DNA from: Clostridia bacterium
Lineage (GTDB): Bacteria > Bacillota > Clostridia > Christensenellales > Aristaeellaceae
DNA length: 32,366 nt
Direction of reading: 5' to 3'
Assembly: GCA_017469025.1 (NCBI GenBank)
Contig: JAFUHD010000085.1
Coordinates: 1 to 32,366, forward strand
Shown piece after piece: positions 14,802 to 24,069 of the stretch. Every line of letters starts with the position of its first letter. Position 1 is the stretch's first letter. The position numbers were made by a program, and so were the translations under genes. The notes beneath the pieces are model-generated. The model saw only the letters and a program-made list of their open reading frames with translations, was not told the DNA's origin and ran no database searches.

Positions 14802-16472
14802 ATGCTGACAGATATTGAAATTGCCCAGGCATGTACCCCAAAGCCTATAGAGACCATAGCCAAAGCGGCTGGCATTCCCATGGATGCTGTTGAACCATAT
14901 GGCAGAACAAAAGCGAAGATTGCTTATCAGCAGCTGGCTGACAGGCCGATGGATGGACGCCTCGTTTTGGTCACAGCCATTAATCCGACACCGGCTGGTG
15001 AAGGAAAGACGACGGTTTCGATTGGTCTGGCGGATGCACTGCGCCAGGAAGGAATCAATGCCGGTCTGGCACTGAGAGAACCTTCACTTGGACCGGTCTT
15101 TGGACTGAAAGGCGGTGCGACCGGAGGCGGATATGCGCAGGTATTGCCAATGGAGGAGATCAACCTGCATTTTACAGGGGATATGCATGCCATTACTGCT
15201 GCAAATAATCTGATTTGTGCCATGGTGGATAACAGTATCCAGCAAGGGAATCCCTGTGGTATTGATCCGAGAAGGGTTACGATAAAACGATGCATGGACA
15301 TGAATGACCGGCAGCTTAGAAATCTGGTCATCGGTCTTGGCGGAAAAGCGAACGGAACACCTCGTGAGGATGGTTTTGACATCACTACGGCAAGCGAGAT
15401 GATGGCGGTACTGTGTCTTGCGGATTCAATCAGTGATCTCAAGGCACGCATTGGCAGAATGGTTGTTGGACGTACATACCGGGATGAACTGGTAAGGGTA
15501 TCGGATATTGGTGCCCAGGGCGCTGCTGCCGCACTCCTGGCTGAGGCAATACGGCCCAATCTTGTACAGACGCTGGAAGGAACACCGGCACTGATTCATG
15601 GCGGACCATTTGCCAATATTGCGCATGGATGCAATTCCGTCATTGCTACAAAAACGGCACTGCGGCTGTTTGATGTGACAGTCACTGAGGCAGGCTTCGG
15701 TGCAGATCTCGGGGCGGAAAAATTTGTGGATATCAAGTGCCGTGCCAGCGGACTCAGGCCAAATGCTGTCGTAGTGGTTGCGACAGTACGGGCACTTAAA
15801 TATCATGGCGGTGTGCCAAAGGGTGAACTTCAGCATGAGGATCTGACGGCTCTGAGAGAAGGACTTTCAAACCTCAAACAGCATTTGTCTAATGTGACGA
15901 AGGTCTGGGGACTTCCGGCAGTTGTTGCGGTTAACCGCTTTGAAAGCGACACAGAGGCAGAACTGGAGCTGGTACGGAGCGCAGCAGCAGAGATGGGAGC
16001 CCAGTCGGTGCTTTGTGAGGTTTGGGGCAAAGGCGGTGCTGGCGGAAGAGAACTGGCAAGAGCTGTTCTCAAGGCTATGGATGCCGGAGATCCGGATAAA
16101 TTCACGCTGACCTATTCGGATGATCTGAGCCTTGAAGACAAGATAAAGGCTGTTGCCGAACGGATTTATCATGCGGATTCGGTGAAATTTGCACCGGCTG
16201 CTTCGAAAGAGCTGGCAGCGCTTACCGCACAGGGCTTTGGTCGTTGCCCGGTCTGCATTGCAAAGACGCAGTATTCTTTCTCGGATGATCCGTCCAAACT
16301 GGGAGCACCGGCACATTTTGAACTGAATGTCCGTCAGGTGCGTGTGAGTGCTGGTGCAGGCTTTGTTGTGGCACTTTGTGGTGAAATCATGACAATGCCG
16401 GGTCTGCCCAAGGTTCCGGCAGCCATGAATATTGATGTGGATGAAACGGGAAAGATTTCAGGATTGTTCTGA
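14802..16472 (+). CDS. fhs: Formate-tetrahydrofolate ligase
   Basis: The 556-residue protein is full length. The ATP-binding loop [12 protein letters not shown] is at about 62-73. Family signatures include [20 protein letters not shown] and [17 protein letters not shown]. Known reaction: ATP-dependent formation of 10-formyl-tetrahydrofolate from formate in the cytosol, used by anaerobes for purine synthesis and one-carbon supply. The ATG at 14802 follows a strong GGAGGAG; an upstream extension would cross the promoter. Its divergence from serC-serA places the two ways of feeding C1-tetrahydrofolate (serine and formate) side by side. I see no clear terminator after it. Confidence 0.95.
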   Translation: MLTDIEIAQACTPKPIETIAKAAGIPMDAVEPYGRTKAKIAYQQLADRPMDGRLVLVTAINPTPAGEGKTTVSIGLADALRQEGINAGLALREPSLGPVFGLKGGATGGGYAQVLPMEEINLHFTGDMHAITAANNLICAMVDNSIQQGNPCGIDPRRVTIKRCMDMNDRQLRNLVIGLGGKANGTPREDGFDITTASEMMAVLCLADSISDLKARIGRMVVGRTYRDELVRVSDIGAQGAAAALLAEAIRPNLVQTLEGTPALIHGGPFANIAHGCNSVIATKTALRLFDVTVTEAGFGADLGAEKFVDIKCRASGLRPNAVVVVATVRALKYHGGVPKGELQHEDLTALREGLSNLKQHLSNVTKVWGLPAVVAVNRFESDTEAELELVRSAAAEMGAQSVLCEVWGKGGAGGRELARAVLKAMDAGDPDKFTLTYSDDLSLEDKIKAVAERIYHADSVKFAPAASKELAALTAQGFGRCPVCIAKTQYSFSDDPSKLGAPAHFELNVRQVRVSAGAGFVVALCGEIMTMPGLPKVPAAMNIDVDETGKISGLF

Positions 16473-16565
16473 TAAGCCTTTTGATTCCGGATATCAGGTG
16501 ACCATCTGATGCGGGCAGATAGTACGCAATGTGACAGGAAGCGTGTCAAATGAAAAATCTGTGCC

Positions 16566-16594
16566 TTGACAAGGTACGGAAAAGCCATTACAAT
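16566..16594 (+). promoter_or_regulatory. Promoter of the leuCDB-asnA T-box operon
   Basis: TTGACA (16566-16571) and TACAAT (16589-16594) are 17 bases apart, just before the T-box leader. Confidence 0.8.
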
Positions 16595-16600
16595 TGTCAC

Positions 16601-16831
16601 AATTTCTGAAACGCAATGAAAGGGAAAAGACGCACAGGCATTCATAAAGAGAGCTGACGGATGGTGAAAGCCAGCAGTGCGGTGCGGGATAGCTCACCCT
16701 GGAGCGGTCTGTGTGAAAGCACAGAACGGAAGCCACGTTAAGGCATTGAGGATCCGGAAGTTTCCGGATTGAATCAGGGTGGTATCGTGTGGTCAATACT
16801 TCGCCCCTGCGTATGCAGGGGCGATTTTTTT
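16601..16831 (+). promoter_or_regulatory. T-box leader, leucine-type (CTC specifier)
   Basis: The leader has the order expected of a tRNA-sensing T-box. An AGGGAAAAGACG start of Stem I (from about 16620) is followed by AGAGAGCTGACGG-type and GGTGAAAGCCAG-type Stem I motifs. The specifier region at 16690-16705 aligns with the common form GAACTCACCTTTGAGC and gives CTC (Leu) at 16693-16695. The conserved T-box bulge AGGGTGGTATCGTG lies at 16776-16789. The antiterminator base after TGG is T, which pairs with an A discriminator; tRNA-Leu has A73, whereas tRNA-Ser and tRNA-Asn usually have G. The leader should let the operon be read when tRNA-Leu is uncharged. The alternative frames AGC or TCA (Ser) fit the spacing less well. 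Confidence 0.85.
16801..16831 (+). terminator. Regulated terminator of the T-box leader
   Basis: TCGCCCCTGC (16801-16810) pairs perfectly with GCAGGGGCGA (16815-16824), followed by seven T residues. It lies directly after the T-box bulge and 19 bases before the leuC start. Confidence 0.9.
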
Positions 16832-16849
16832 GAAAAGGGAGGAAACACC

Positions 16850-18115
16850 ATGGGGATGACAATGACCCAGAAAATTCTGGCCAGGGCGGCTGGCGTTGAA
16901 TCCTGCAGGGCAGGCGAATTGCTGATGTGCAAGCTGAACCTGGTGCTGGGCAATGATATTACAGCACCGGTTGCCATTAATGAATTTGAGCGTATGGGCG
17001 CGACAAAGGTTTTTGATCCCGCCAAAATTGCTTTGATTCCGGACCACTTTGTACCGAACAAGGACATCAAGTCGGCCACGATGGCCAAGCAGATGCGTGA
17101 TTTTGCCAGAGCCCAGAAGATAGTTCATTATTACGAAGTCGGCCGTGTAGGGATTGAGCATGCACTGCTTCCTGAAAAAGGTCTTGTTGCGCCGGGTGAG
17201 GTTATCATTGGCGCGGACAGTCATACCTGTACATATGGTGCTGTTGGTGCTTTCTCCACAGGTGTTGGCTCCACGGACATGGCAGTTGGCATGGCAACCG
17301 GTGAATGCTGGTTTAAAGTACCAGAGGCGATTCGCGTGAACCTCACAGGAAAGATGAAGCCCTGGGTCAGCGGTAAAGATGTAATTCTGCATCTGATCGG
17401 TGAAATTGGTGTTGACGGTGCATTGTATCAGTCACTTGAATTCTGCGGGGAAGGCGTTAAGTCCATCAGCATGGATGGCCGTCTGACAATTGCGAACATG
17501 GCAATTGAAGCCGGTGCCAAGAACGGTATTTTCCCGGTGGATGAAATCTGCCAGGCGTATCTCAAGGACCGTGTGGACCGTGAGTGGACTGCTTTTGAAG
17601 CTGACCCGGATGCCATATACGCCCGCGAAGTGACGATCAATCTGGATGATCTTGAACTGACGGTTTCTCTGCCCCACCTGCCTGAAAATACGAAACTTGC
17701 CCGTGAATGCGCTGATCTTGCAATTGATCAGGCAGTGATCGGCAGCTGTACGAATGGCCGTGTTGAGGATATGCGGATGGCGGCAAAGGTGCTGCGCGGC
17801 CATAAGGTAAATGATCATGTACGCTGCATTGTGATTCCGGGAACGCAGCAGGTAGTCAAGGACTGCCTTGCAGAGGGGCTGGTGGACGTCTTTATTGATG
17901 CCGGCGCAATCTTTACAATGCCTACCTGCGGCCCGTGCCTTGGCGGTTTCTGCGGCGTGCTGGCAGAAGGAGAGCGGGCTGTATCCACGACAAACAGGAA
18001 CTTTGTTGGCCGTATGGGACATAAGAAGAGTGAAGTGATTCTGGCGAGCCCGGCTGTGGCGGCAGCATCTGCTATTCTGGGCCGGATCGCAACACCTGAG
18101 GAGGTAATGGCATGA
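16850..18115 (+). CDS. leuC: 3-isopropylmalate dehydratase large subunit
   Basis: The 421-residue aconitase-family protein is of the clostridial/archaeal-length LeuC type. The 4Fe-4S cysteines are Cys300 (VIGSCTNGR) and Cys360/Cys363 (PTCGPCLGG). [10 protein letters not shown] (about 122-131) is another family signature. Known role: with LeuD, interconverts 2- and 3-isopropylmalate in leucine synthesis. The short size and sequence type leave related homoaconitase or citramalate-type dehydratase as alternatives, but the leucine T-box supports the leucine role. ATG is nine bases after a GGGAGG-like site. It overlaps leuD by four bases. Confidence 0.94.
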   Translation: MGMTMTQKILARAAGVESCRAGELLMCKLNLVLGNDITAPVAINEFERMGATKVFDPAKIALIPDHFVPNKDIKSATMAKQMRDFARAQKIVHYYEVGRVGIEHALLPEKGLVAPGEVIIGADSHTCTYGAVGAFSTGVGSTDMAVGMATGECWFKVPEAIRVNLTGKMKPWVSGKDVILHLIGEIGVDGALYQSLEFCGEGVKSISMDGRLTIANMAIEAGAKNGIFPVDEICQAYLKDRVDREWTAFEADPDAIYAREVTINLDDLELTVSLPHLPENTKLARECADLAIDQAVIGSCTNGRVEDMRMAAKVLRGHKVNDHVRCIVIPGTQQVVKDCLAEGLVDVFIDAGAIFTMPTCGPCLGGFCGVLAEGERAVSTTNRNFVGRMGHKKSEVILASPAVAAASAILGRIATPEEVMA

Positions 18116-18615
18116 AAGTTGCATCAACCGTTATAAAGTATGGCGATCATGTGGATACAGATGTCATCATTCCTGCACGCTATCTGAATACATCTGATCC
18201 GGCAGAACTTGCATCGCACTGTATGGAAGATCTGGACAGCGCTTTTAAGGCAAAGGCAGAAACAGCAAAGGTGATTGTTGCCGGGCGCAACTTTGGATGC
18301 GGTTCCTCACGCGAACATGCACCTATTGCCATAAAGGCAAGCGGGATTGAGCTGGTTATTGCAGACAGCTTTGCACGTATTTTTTATCGGAATGCGATCG
18401 ATATCGGTCTGCCGATTGTAGAGTGCCCGGCAGCAGCGGCTGCGATCCGTGACGGTGACCGAATTGAAGCGGATCTGGATAAAGGCGTCATTGTGGATAC
18501 AACGACAGGTGAAACTTTTGAGGCAGCGCCGTTCCCGGCTTTCATTGAGGAAATCATTGCTGCAGGCGGCATTGAAGGCTTTGTGCGCACTAAAATCAAT
18601 GGAAAGAAGGCGTAA
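18112..18615 (+). CDS. leuD: 3-isopropylmalate dehydratase small subunit
   Basis: The 167-residue swivelling domain of the aconitase family carries the substrate-recognition motif [14 protein letters not shown] (58-71) and an N-terminal [15 protein letters not shown]. Known role: partner of LeuC. The start codon overlaps the leuC stop (ATGA), with GGAGG just upstream, so translation is coupled. Length is typical of the small clostridial form. Confidence 0.95.
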   Translation: MKVASTVIKYGDHVDTDVIIPARYLNTSDPAELASHCMEDLDSAFKAKAETAKVIVAGRNFGCGSSREHAPIAIKASGIELVIADSFARIFYRNAIDIGLPIVECPAAAAAIRDGDRIEADLDKGVIVDTTTGETFEAAPFPAFIEEIIAAGGIEGFVRTKINGKKA

Positions 18616-18617
18616 AT

Positions 18618-19682
18618 ATGGAAGCCAGGATTGTAACGCTTCCCGGTGATTATATTGGACCGGAAATAACGCGTGAGGCAGTGAAGGTGCTCATGCGCGT
18701 GGCAGAAAAGTTCGGACATTCCTTTACATTTAAGGAATATGCGCTTGGCGGTGCATCTATTGATGCATATGGTGTTCCGCTGACAGAGGAGACGCTTGCA
18801 GCCTGCAATTCAGCAGATGCTGTTCTGATGGGCAGTGTCGGCGGCCCGAAATGGGATAAGGTACCTGCAGACAAACGTCCTGAAAAGGGACTTCTGGCAC
18901 TCAGAAAAGGCATGCAGGTATATGCAAATCTGCGTCCATGCCGGATTCATCCGCAGCTGGCAGAAGCCTGTCCGCTTCGTCCTGATATCATCAGTGAGCC
19001 GATTGATATCATGATTCTCCGGGAACTGACGGGCGACATTTACTTTGGCAGGCGGAGCCGTTCTGAAGACAGGACGAGAGCGACAGATGAGATGGCCTAT
19101 TCGGTAGCAGAGGTTGAACGGCTGGCACGTATCGGCTTTGAAATGGCGAAAAAGCGCCGCGGCAGGCTCTGCTCTGTTGACAAGGCAAATGTGCTTGAAT
19201 GCTCAAGACTCTGGCGCGAAACCGTGCAGCGTCTCAGTGCGGAATATCCTGAGGTGGATGTCAGTTATATGTATGTTGATAATGCTGCCATGCAGCTGAT
19301 TCTTCATCCCGGCCAGTTTGATGTGATGATCACTGGCAACCTGTTTGGCGATATTCTTTCTGATGAGAGCGCGGCGATTGCGGGCAGTCTTGGCATGATG
19401 CCGTCTGCCAGCCTTGGCGACGGGACACGTGGACTTTACGAGCCGATTCATGGCTCTGCACCGGATATTGCAGGACGTGATATTGCCAATCCGCTTGGAA
19501 CCATTCTTTCCGGAGCACTGCTTCTCAGACACAGTCTTGGACTTAATGAGGAAGCCGTGGCTGTTGAAACAGCAGTTTCCAGAGTGCTGGATGATGGTTT
19601 CCGCACGCCGGATATTTATTCGGAGGGATGCAGGAAAGTCGGCTGCACGGAGATGGGCACTCTGGTGACGGAAAGGATATAA
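18618..19682 (+). CDS. leuB: 3-isopropylmalate dehydrogenase
   Basis: The 354-residue isocitrate/isopropylmalate dehydrogenase-family enzyme has ELTGDIYFG (loop contacting substrate), Lys and Asp active-site segments in SVDKANVLE and YVDNAAMQ, and the NAD-site region DVMITGNLFGDILSDE followed by GSLGMMPSAS and EPIHGSAPDIAG. Known reaction: NAD-dependent oxidative decarboxylation of 3-isopropylmalate. The N-terminal signature reads LPGDYIGPE, with Tyr where most family members have Gly (LPGDGIGPE). It starts two bases after leuD and is one base from asnA. No leuA is present in the window. Confidence 0.94.
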   Translation: MEARIVTLPGDYIGPEITREAVKVLMRVAEKFGHSFTFKEYALGGASIDAYGVPLTEETLAACNSADAVLMGSVGGPKWDKVPADKRPEKGLLALRKGMQVYANLRPCRIHPQLAEACPLRPDIISEPIDIMILRELTGDIYFGRRSRSEDRTRATDEMAYSVAEVERLARIGFEMAKKRRGRLCSVDKANVLECSRLWRETVQRLSAEYPEVDVSYMYVDNAAMQLILHPGQFDVMITGNLFGDILSDESAAIAGSLGMMPSASLGDGTRGLYEPIHGSAPDIAGRDIANPLGTILSGALLLRHSLGLNEEAVAVETAVSRVLDDGFRTPDIYSEGCRKVGCTEMGTLVTERI

Positions 19683-19683
19683 T

Positions 19684-20697
19684 ATGCACGGATCTTATAT
19701 TCCGAAGGGGTATGAACCCCATCTGACACTGTATCAGACACAGGCGGCAATCAGCCTTATAAAGCGGATTTTTCAGGATTCCCTTTCTACTGAACTGAAT
19801 CTGAAGCGTGTATCTGCACCACTGTTTGTTGATCCTGAATCCGGACTTAACGACAATCTGAATGGCGTAGAGCGGCCGGTTGGATTTGATATTCCTGGTG
19901 CGGGAAAGGCAGGGGAGGTTGTTCATTCCCTCGCCAAATGGAAGCGCATGGCACTGTACCGGTATGATATTCATCCCGGGAAAGGCATATATACCGATAT
20001 GAATGCAATCCGGCGGGATGAAGAGCTGGATAATCTGCATTCCATATATGTGGACCAGTGGGACTGGGAAAAAGTAATTACTGCAGAAACCCGCAATGAA
20101 CATCTGCTGCACCAGACGGTGAGGAGCATTGTTGGAAGTATCTGCGATACCCAGCTGACCGTTCGTGGCAAATATCCGCAGCTTCTGAGTGTGCCGCTTC
20201 TGAACCGTGATGTGACATTTATCACTGCACAGGAACTTGAGGATCTTTATCCGGAACTGACGGCCAAGGAACGGGAAAACCGGTTTGCCAGAGAGCATGG
20301 GACGATCTTTATCCAGGGCATTGGTGGAAAGCTGCGTTCCGGCAAACCGCATGACGGACGGGCCCCGGACTATGATGACTGGGACCTGAATGGAGATATC
20401 CTTTTCTGGTATCCTGTTCTTGACTGCGCACTGGAAATATCATCCATGGGTATCCGGGTCTCGCCAGAATCACTGGACCGTCAGCTGACGCTGGCTGGCT
20501 GTGATGAACGCCGGGAACTGCCGTTCCATAAGATGCTTCTGGCAGACAAACTGCCGCTGACTATGGGTGGAGGTATCGGACAGTCGAGACTTTGTATGCT
20601 GCTGCTTGGAAAAGCGCACATTGGAGAAGTTCAGTCTTCTATCTGGGATGAAACGACCATTAAGGCCTTTGAGGCAGCGGATATAACACTTCTGTAA
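19684..20697 (+). CDS. asnA: Aspartate-ammonia ligase (AsnA)
   Basis: The 337-residue enzyme is the normal AsnA length. Recognisable segments are the N-terminal YIPKGYEPHLTLYQTQ, GVERPVGFD, the active-site HSLAKWKRMAL, DMNAIRRDE, QWDWEKVI and the C-terminal GGGIGQSRLCMLLL. It is a class-II aminoacyl-tRNA-synthetase relative. Known reaction: ATP-dependent asparagine synthesis from aspartate and ammonia. AAAGGA precedes the ATG, which is one base after the leuB stop. As last gene of the operon it should respond to the leucine T-box, which is unusual for an asparagine gene. It ends at a shared terminator. Confidence 0.95.
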   Translation: MHGSYIPKGYEPHLTLYQTQAAISLIKRIFQDSLSTELNLKRVSAPLFVDPESGLNDNLNGVERPVGFDIPGAGKAGEVVHSLAKWKRMALYRYDIHPGKGIYTDMNAIRRDEELDNLHSIYVDQWDWEKVITAETRNEHLLHQTVRSIVGSICDTQLTVRGKYPQLLSVPLLNRDVTFITAQELEDLYPELTAKERENRFAREHGTIFIQGIGGKLRSGKPHDGRAPDYDDWDLNGDILFWYPVLDCALEISSMGIRVSPESLDRQLTLAGCDERRELPFHKMLLADKLPLTMGGGIGQSRLCMLLLGKAHIGEVQSSIWDETTIKAFEAADITLL

Positions 20698-20706
20698 CAA
20701 ATACGT

Positions 20707-20735
20707 AAAGGCACGCCAATGGCGTGCCTTTTTTG
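20707..20735. terminator. Bidirectional terminator between asnA and the convergent GH13 gene
   Basis: AAAGGCACGCC (20707-20717) and GGCGTGCCTTT (20721-20731) are perfect arms around AAT, with T-runs outward on the + strand. Confidence 0.88.
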
Positions 20736-20748
20736 CTGATATGACCTG

Positions 20749-22695
20749 TCAGAATTCGATTGCTGTAACAGTAATGCCCATCATACCAGGGACCGGGATT
20801 GAGAAACCACCGTGATTGAGCAGATATATCTGACCTGAATCAGAGCGGAACTGTGTAGCACCGAATACCTCATCCTGGGGCAGGAACACATCTACGGGAT
20901 GGGAACTGCGGTTAATACAGGTCAGCATACAGGCGGGATCTGCAGGTGTGTTGAAAGCATCCAGCCCGTTCATGTTATACCGAAGGACACACAATACATC
21001 CTCACAGGGAGCGAAGTAATAACAGAATCCGGTTTTGAGTACCTGGCTTTCCTTGCGCATCTGAATGACATTTTTGTAATATTCAATCAGATAGGTGTCT
21101 TCTTTGCCCCATGGGTATGTACGGCGGCAGTATGGATCAGCTGCACCATCCAGACCTGTTTCATCTGCGTAATAAATGCAGGGAATGCCGGGCACACTCA
21201 TCATAAAGCGCAGCATGAGATGCTCTCTCAGCATGCCGAGCATGCGTTCCTCCTGAGACAGCTGCAGACGGGCACGATCGCTTCTTGGAATGTCATTTCC
21301 ATCCCGCCCGGCCAGTACATTGATGATTCTTGGCCGGTCGTGACTGCCCATAAGATTCATCAGGGAGTACAGGAAAGGATTCGGATAATTCTGGGCAAGA
21401 CAGGAAAGATCATGTGCGACTGAGACGGCACCCTGAACGCCAAGCAGGAAACGGATAAGTGCATCACGAATGGGATAATTCATAACGCTGTCGAGCGTAT
21501 CGCCGGTCACATAGCTGCGCATTTCATTATAAGCGACTTTGTGGCTGGCATCCTCCCAGACTTCACCCATAATAACGGCATCCGGTTTGGTCTTTTTGAC
21601 TTCGGTACGCAGTTCACGCAGGAACTGCATGGGCAGCTCGTCTGCTACATCCAGACGCCAGCCGGAAGCACCTGCTTTGAGCCAGTGCTTGACGACAGCA
21701 TCCTTTCCATTCAGAATATAGCGCCGATAGTCCTCGTCCATTTCATTGACATTCGGCAGGGTTTTGAATCCCCACCAGCAGTCATAATCATCCGGCCAGT
21801 GATGGAACGTGAACCATTTCAGATAAGGAGACTTTGGATCGCGGGTAGCACCGATCTTTTCTCCATGGGTACCGCGACGGTTAAAGTAGACGCTGTCATC
21901 ACCAACATGGGAAAATACGCCGTCCAGTATGATTCGGATGCCCAGTTTCATTGCATCTGAACAGAGCTTTTTAAAAGCTGTTTCATCACCGAACATCGGA
22001 TCGATGTGCATGTAATCGCTGGTATCATATTTGTGATTGCTGCGGGCATGGAAAATCGGATTCAGATAAAGAACGGTAACGCCCAGATCATAAAGATATG
22101 GAAGCTTCTGACGGATGCCTTCAAGGTTGCCGCCAAAGAAATCATTTGCCAGATTGTCGGAGTTTTCACTGATCTGCAGATACGGCAACTCATACCAGTC
22201 TTTATGGACGATAACACCCTGGTCTTCTTTGGTGGAAAGAAGTGCATCGGTGCCTTTACCGTGGAAGAACCGGTCCGTCATGATCTGGTACATGATACCT
22301 TCACGCATCCAGACAGGCGTCTTGAAATCGGCGCTGTAGACAGAAATCTGAAAGCCTTCTTCACTGCCCAGAACGCCAATGCCGCAGCCGGTGCCGTCTG
22401 CAGGGGCACCATAAACAGCGCGGCTGTGATCTTCGTCAAACATTTCAAAGCGGTACCAGACAAGTCCTGGAACCTGAGGCGTGGAAATCATGACCTCGAA
22501 TATCTGTCTGCCCTGATGGGTTCCAAGTGAACGCATAGGGTAACGGTGTTCGGCACCGTCCCAAATACGGAGATCAATACGGCTGGGAATGTGCTCGTTT
22601 CCAACACTGAGACGCAGACGGACCTGCGCGTTTACGGGAAGAGAGCCAAACGGGCTTCTGTAAAATGCATCGAAGGAATTGTGATAAACAGTCAT
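20749..22695 (-). CDS. GH13 alpha-glucosidase/neopullulanase-like enzyme
   Basis: The 648-residue alpha-amylase-family enzyme has an N-terminal beta-sandwich (about 1-120, CBM34-like, as in neopullulanase and cyclomaltodextrinase), the catalytic barrel, and a C-terminal beta domain. GH13 conserved regions are ILDGVFSHVG, GWRLDVADE (nucleophile Asp349), VIMGEVWED (acid/base Glu378) and LMGSHDRPR (Asp453). Known role of the group: hydrolysis of alpha-1,4 and some alpha-1,6 links in maltodextrins, pullulan or cyclodextrins. No signal peptide is visible, so it is probably cytoplasmic. ATG at 22695 is preferred, with TGGAG upstream; a TTG 45 bases further out would put the start near the promoter. 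It is monocistronic. Confidence 0.9.
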   Translation of the reverse strand: MTVYHNSFDAFYRSPFGSLPVNAQVRLRLSVGNEHIPSRIDLRIWDGAEHRYPMRSLGTHQGRQIFEVMISTPQVPGLVWYRFEMFDEDHSRAVYGAPADGTGCGIGVLGSEEGFQISVYSADFKTPVWMREGIMYQIMTDRFFHGKGTDALLSTKEDQGVIVHKDWYELPYLQISENSDNLANDFFGGNLEGIRQKLPYLYDLGVTVLYLNPIFHARSNHKYDTSDYMHIDPMFGDETAFKKLCSDAMKLGIRIILDGVFSHVGDDSVYFNRRGTHGEKIGATRDPKSPYLKWFTFHHWPDDYDCWWGFKTLPNVNEMDEDYRRYILNGKDAVVKHWLKAGASGWRLDVADELPMQFLRELRTEVKKTKPDAVIMGEVWEDASHKVAYNEMRSYVTGDTLDSVMNYPIRDALIRFLLGVQGAVSVAHDLSCLAQNYPNPFLYSLMNLMGSHDRPRIINVLAGRDGNDIPRSDRARLQLSQEERMLGMLREHLMLRFMMSVPGIPCIYYADETGLDGAADPYCRRTYPWGKEDTYLIEYYKNVIQMRKESQVLKTGFCYYFAPCEDVLCVLRYNMNGLDAFNTPADPACMLTCINRSSHPVDVFLPQDEVFGATQFRSDSGQIYLLNHGGFSIPVPGMMGITVTAIEF

Positions 22696-22749
22696 CGGGT
22701 ATACGCTCCAAACCAAGAGATTTATTGCACGTTGTGACAAATTCGTGTC

Positions 22750-22778
22750 ATTTTACAGTATTCATAATTGACTGTCAA
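22750..22778 (-). promoter_or_regulatory. Promoter of GH13 gene
   Basis: On the minus strand TTGACA (22778-22773) and TAAAAT (22755-22750) are 17 bases apart, about 55 bases before the chosen ATG. Confidence 0.75.
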
Positions 22779-22866
22779 TGAACCGAACTGCCAGAATTAT
22801 GTGCTCTGACATGCGAAAAGTGTGCATAAATGAAGCAGTGCGAAAGCCGGGATCATCTCAATTACA

Positions 22867-22895
22867 TTGACAGGTTTTGCCGGACTCTCTATAAT
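22867..22895 (+). promoter_or_regulatory. Consensus promoter of the GpsA-like/ribulokinase operon
   Basis: Perfect TTGACA (22867-22872), a 17-base spacer, and perfect TATAAT (22890-22895). The leader to the start at 23009 is about 105 bases and holds no obvious terminator. Confidence 0.85.
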
Positions 22896-23008
22896 GCTCA
22901 GCATCATATCTTTTCGAGATGCAAAAAGATAACAATATGACCGTCATGCAGTTCATGATCTTTTGTATGAACCGGAAGATGAAGAACACTGCTGCACTGG
23001 AGGACTCA

Positions 23009-24058
23009 ATGAGCGTAATTACTTTTATCTGTGCCGGGCAGATGAACTCGGCGATTACTTTTCCGGCTTTTGAAAACGGGCATGAGGTACGTCTTGTAGG
23101 TTCACCTCTGGATCGTGAAATTATTGCAAGGCTTCAGCAGGACAACTACCATCCGACGCTGAAGCGTACGCTTCACAGTGGAATCAGGTATTACCAGATT
23201 GAAGAACTGGAGGAGGCGCTTCAGGGAGCAGATCTGATTCTTAATGGTGTCAGCAGCTTCGGACTTGACTGGTTCAGCAGTGAAATTGTACCTGGACTGC
23301 CCGAGCACATTCCGATTCTGAGTGTGACCAAGGGAATGGTGGATATGGACGATGGTACAATGGTTCCATATCCGCATGTACTGGCAGCCAGGCAGCCAGC
23401 AGGCCGGCATATGAGTTTTAATGCGATCGGTGGACCGTGTACAAGCTATGAACTGGCCGATCACGATGACAGTCATGTTGCCTTCTGCGGGGAAAATCTG
23501 GAGACACTTGGATATATCCGCAGTCTGCTCGCAACACCGTATTATCATATCAGCCTGTCTACGAATGTGATTGGTGTTGAATGTGCGGTTGCCATGAAGA
23601 ATGCATATGCGCTCGGCGTTTCATTGGCAGTCGGTCTTGCGGAGAAAAGGGACGGAAGGATCGGCGCCGTGCACTATAATTCCCAGGCAGCATTGTTTGG
23701 ACAGGGTGTCCGGGAAATGACACATCTGCTTGAACTGATTGGCGGCGGTCCTGAAAATATAATCTATGGAGCCGGAGATCTTTATGTGACGGTCTTTGGC
23801 GGACGTACACGGAAAATCGGAACACTTCTTGGACGAGGCATGTCATTTGATGAGGCCATGCAGGCACTGGAAGGCGTGACGCTTGAATCCATAGTCATTG
23901 CGACGCGAACAGCAAGAACTGTTAGAAAGCTGGCTGAGCGGGGTATTGTATGTCTTGATGAATTCCCGCTGCTGATGCATGTGGATGAAATCATTAATCA
24001 GGGAAGACCGGTGGATATTCCCTGGGAAGCATTTACGATGGTTGCCGGTCGTGAATGA
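23009..24058 (+). CDS. GpsA-like NAD(P)-dependent polyol-phosphate dehydrogenase
   Basis: The 349-residue protein follows the NAD(P)-dependent glycerol-3-phosphate dehydrogenase plan: an N-terminal Rossmann domain (NGHEVRLVG, then LSVTKGM) and a C-terminal helical domain with VECAVAMKNAYALGVSLAVGL, which contains the catalytic-type lysine region, then YGAGDLYVTVFGGRTRKIGTLL. The glycine-rich loop is unusual, reading F-I-C-A-G-Q-M-N-S-A where GpsA has G-A-G-x-W-G-T-A. The ATG at 23009 follows GGAGG with five-base spacing. It is 11 bases ahead of an AraB-type kinase in the same operon. I infer a dehydrogenase for a sugar or polyol phosphate other than, or besides, glycerol 3-phosphate. Housekeeping GpsA cannot be excluded. 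Confidence 0.8.
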   Translation: MSVITFICAGQMNSAITFPAFENGHEVRLVGSPLDREIIARLQQDNYHPTLKRTLHSGIRYYQIEELEEALQGADLILNGVSSFGLDWFSSEIVPGLPEHIPILSVTKGMVDMDDGTMVPYPHVLAARQPAGRHMSFNAIGGPCTSYELADHDDSHVAFCGENLETLGYIRSLLATPYYHISLSTNVIGVECAVAMKNAYALGVSLAVGLAEKRDGRIGAVHYNSQAALFGQGVREMTHLLELIGGGPENIIYGAGDLYVTVFGGRTRKIGTLLGRGMSFDEAMQALEGVTLESIVIATRTARTVRKLAERGIVCLDEFPLLMHVDEIINQGRPVDIPWEAFTMVAGRE

Positions 24059-24069
24059 TGGAGGGAACT

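Noticed and set aside
16490-16520. Terminator for fhs in the gap before the T-box promoter
   Set aside because: Only a weak ATCAG/CTGAT stem is present and no T-run follows, so I do not call it.
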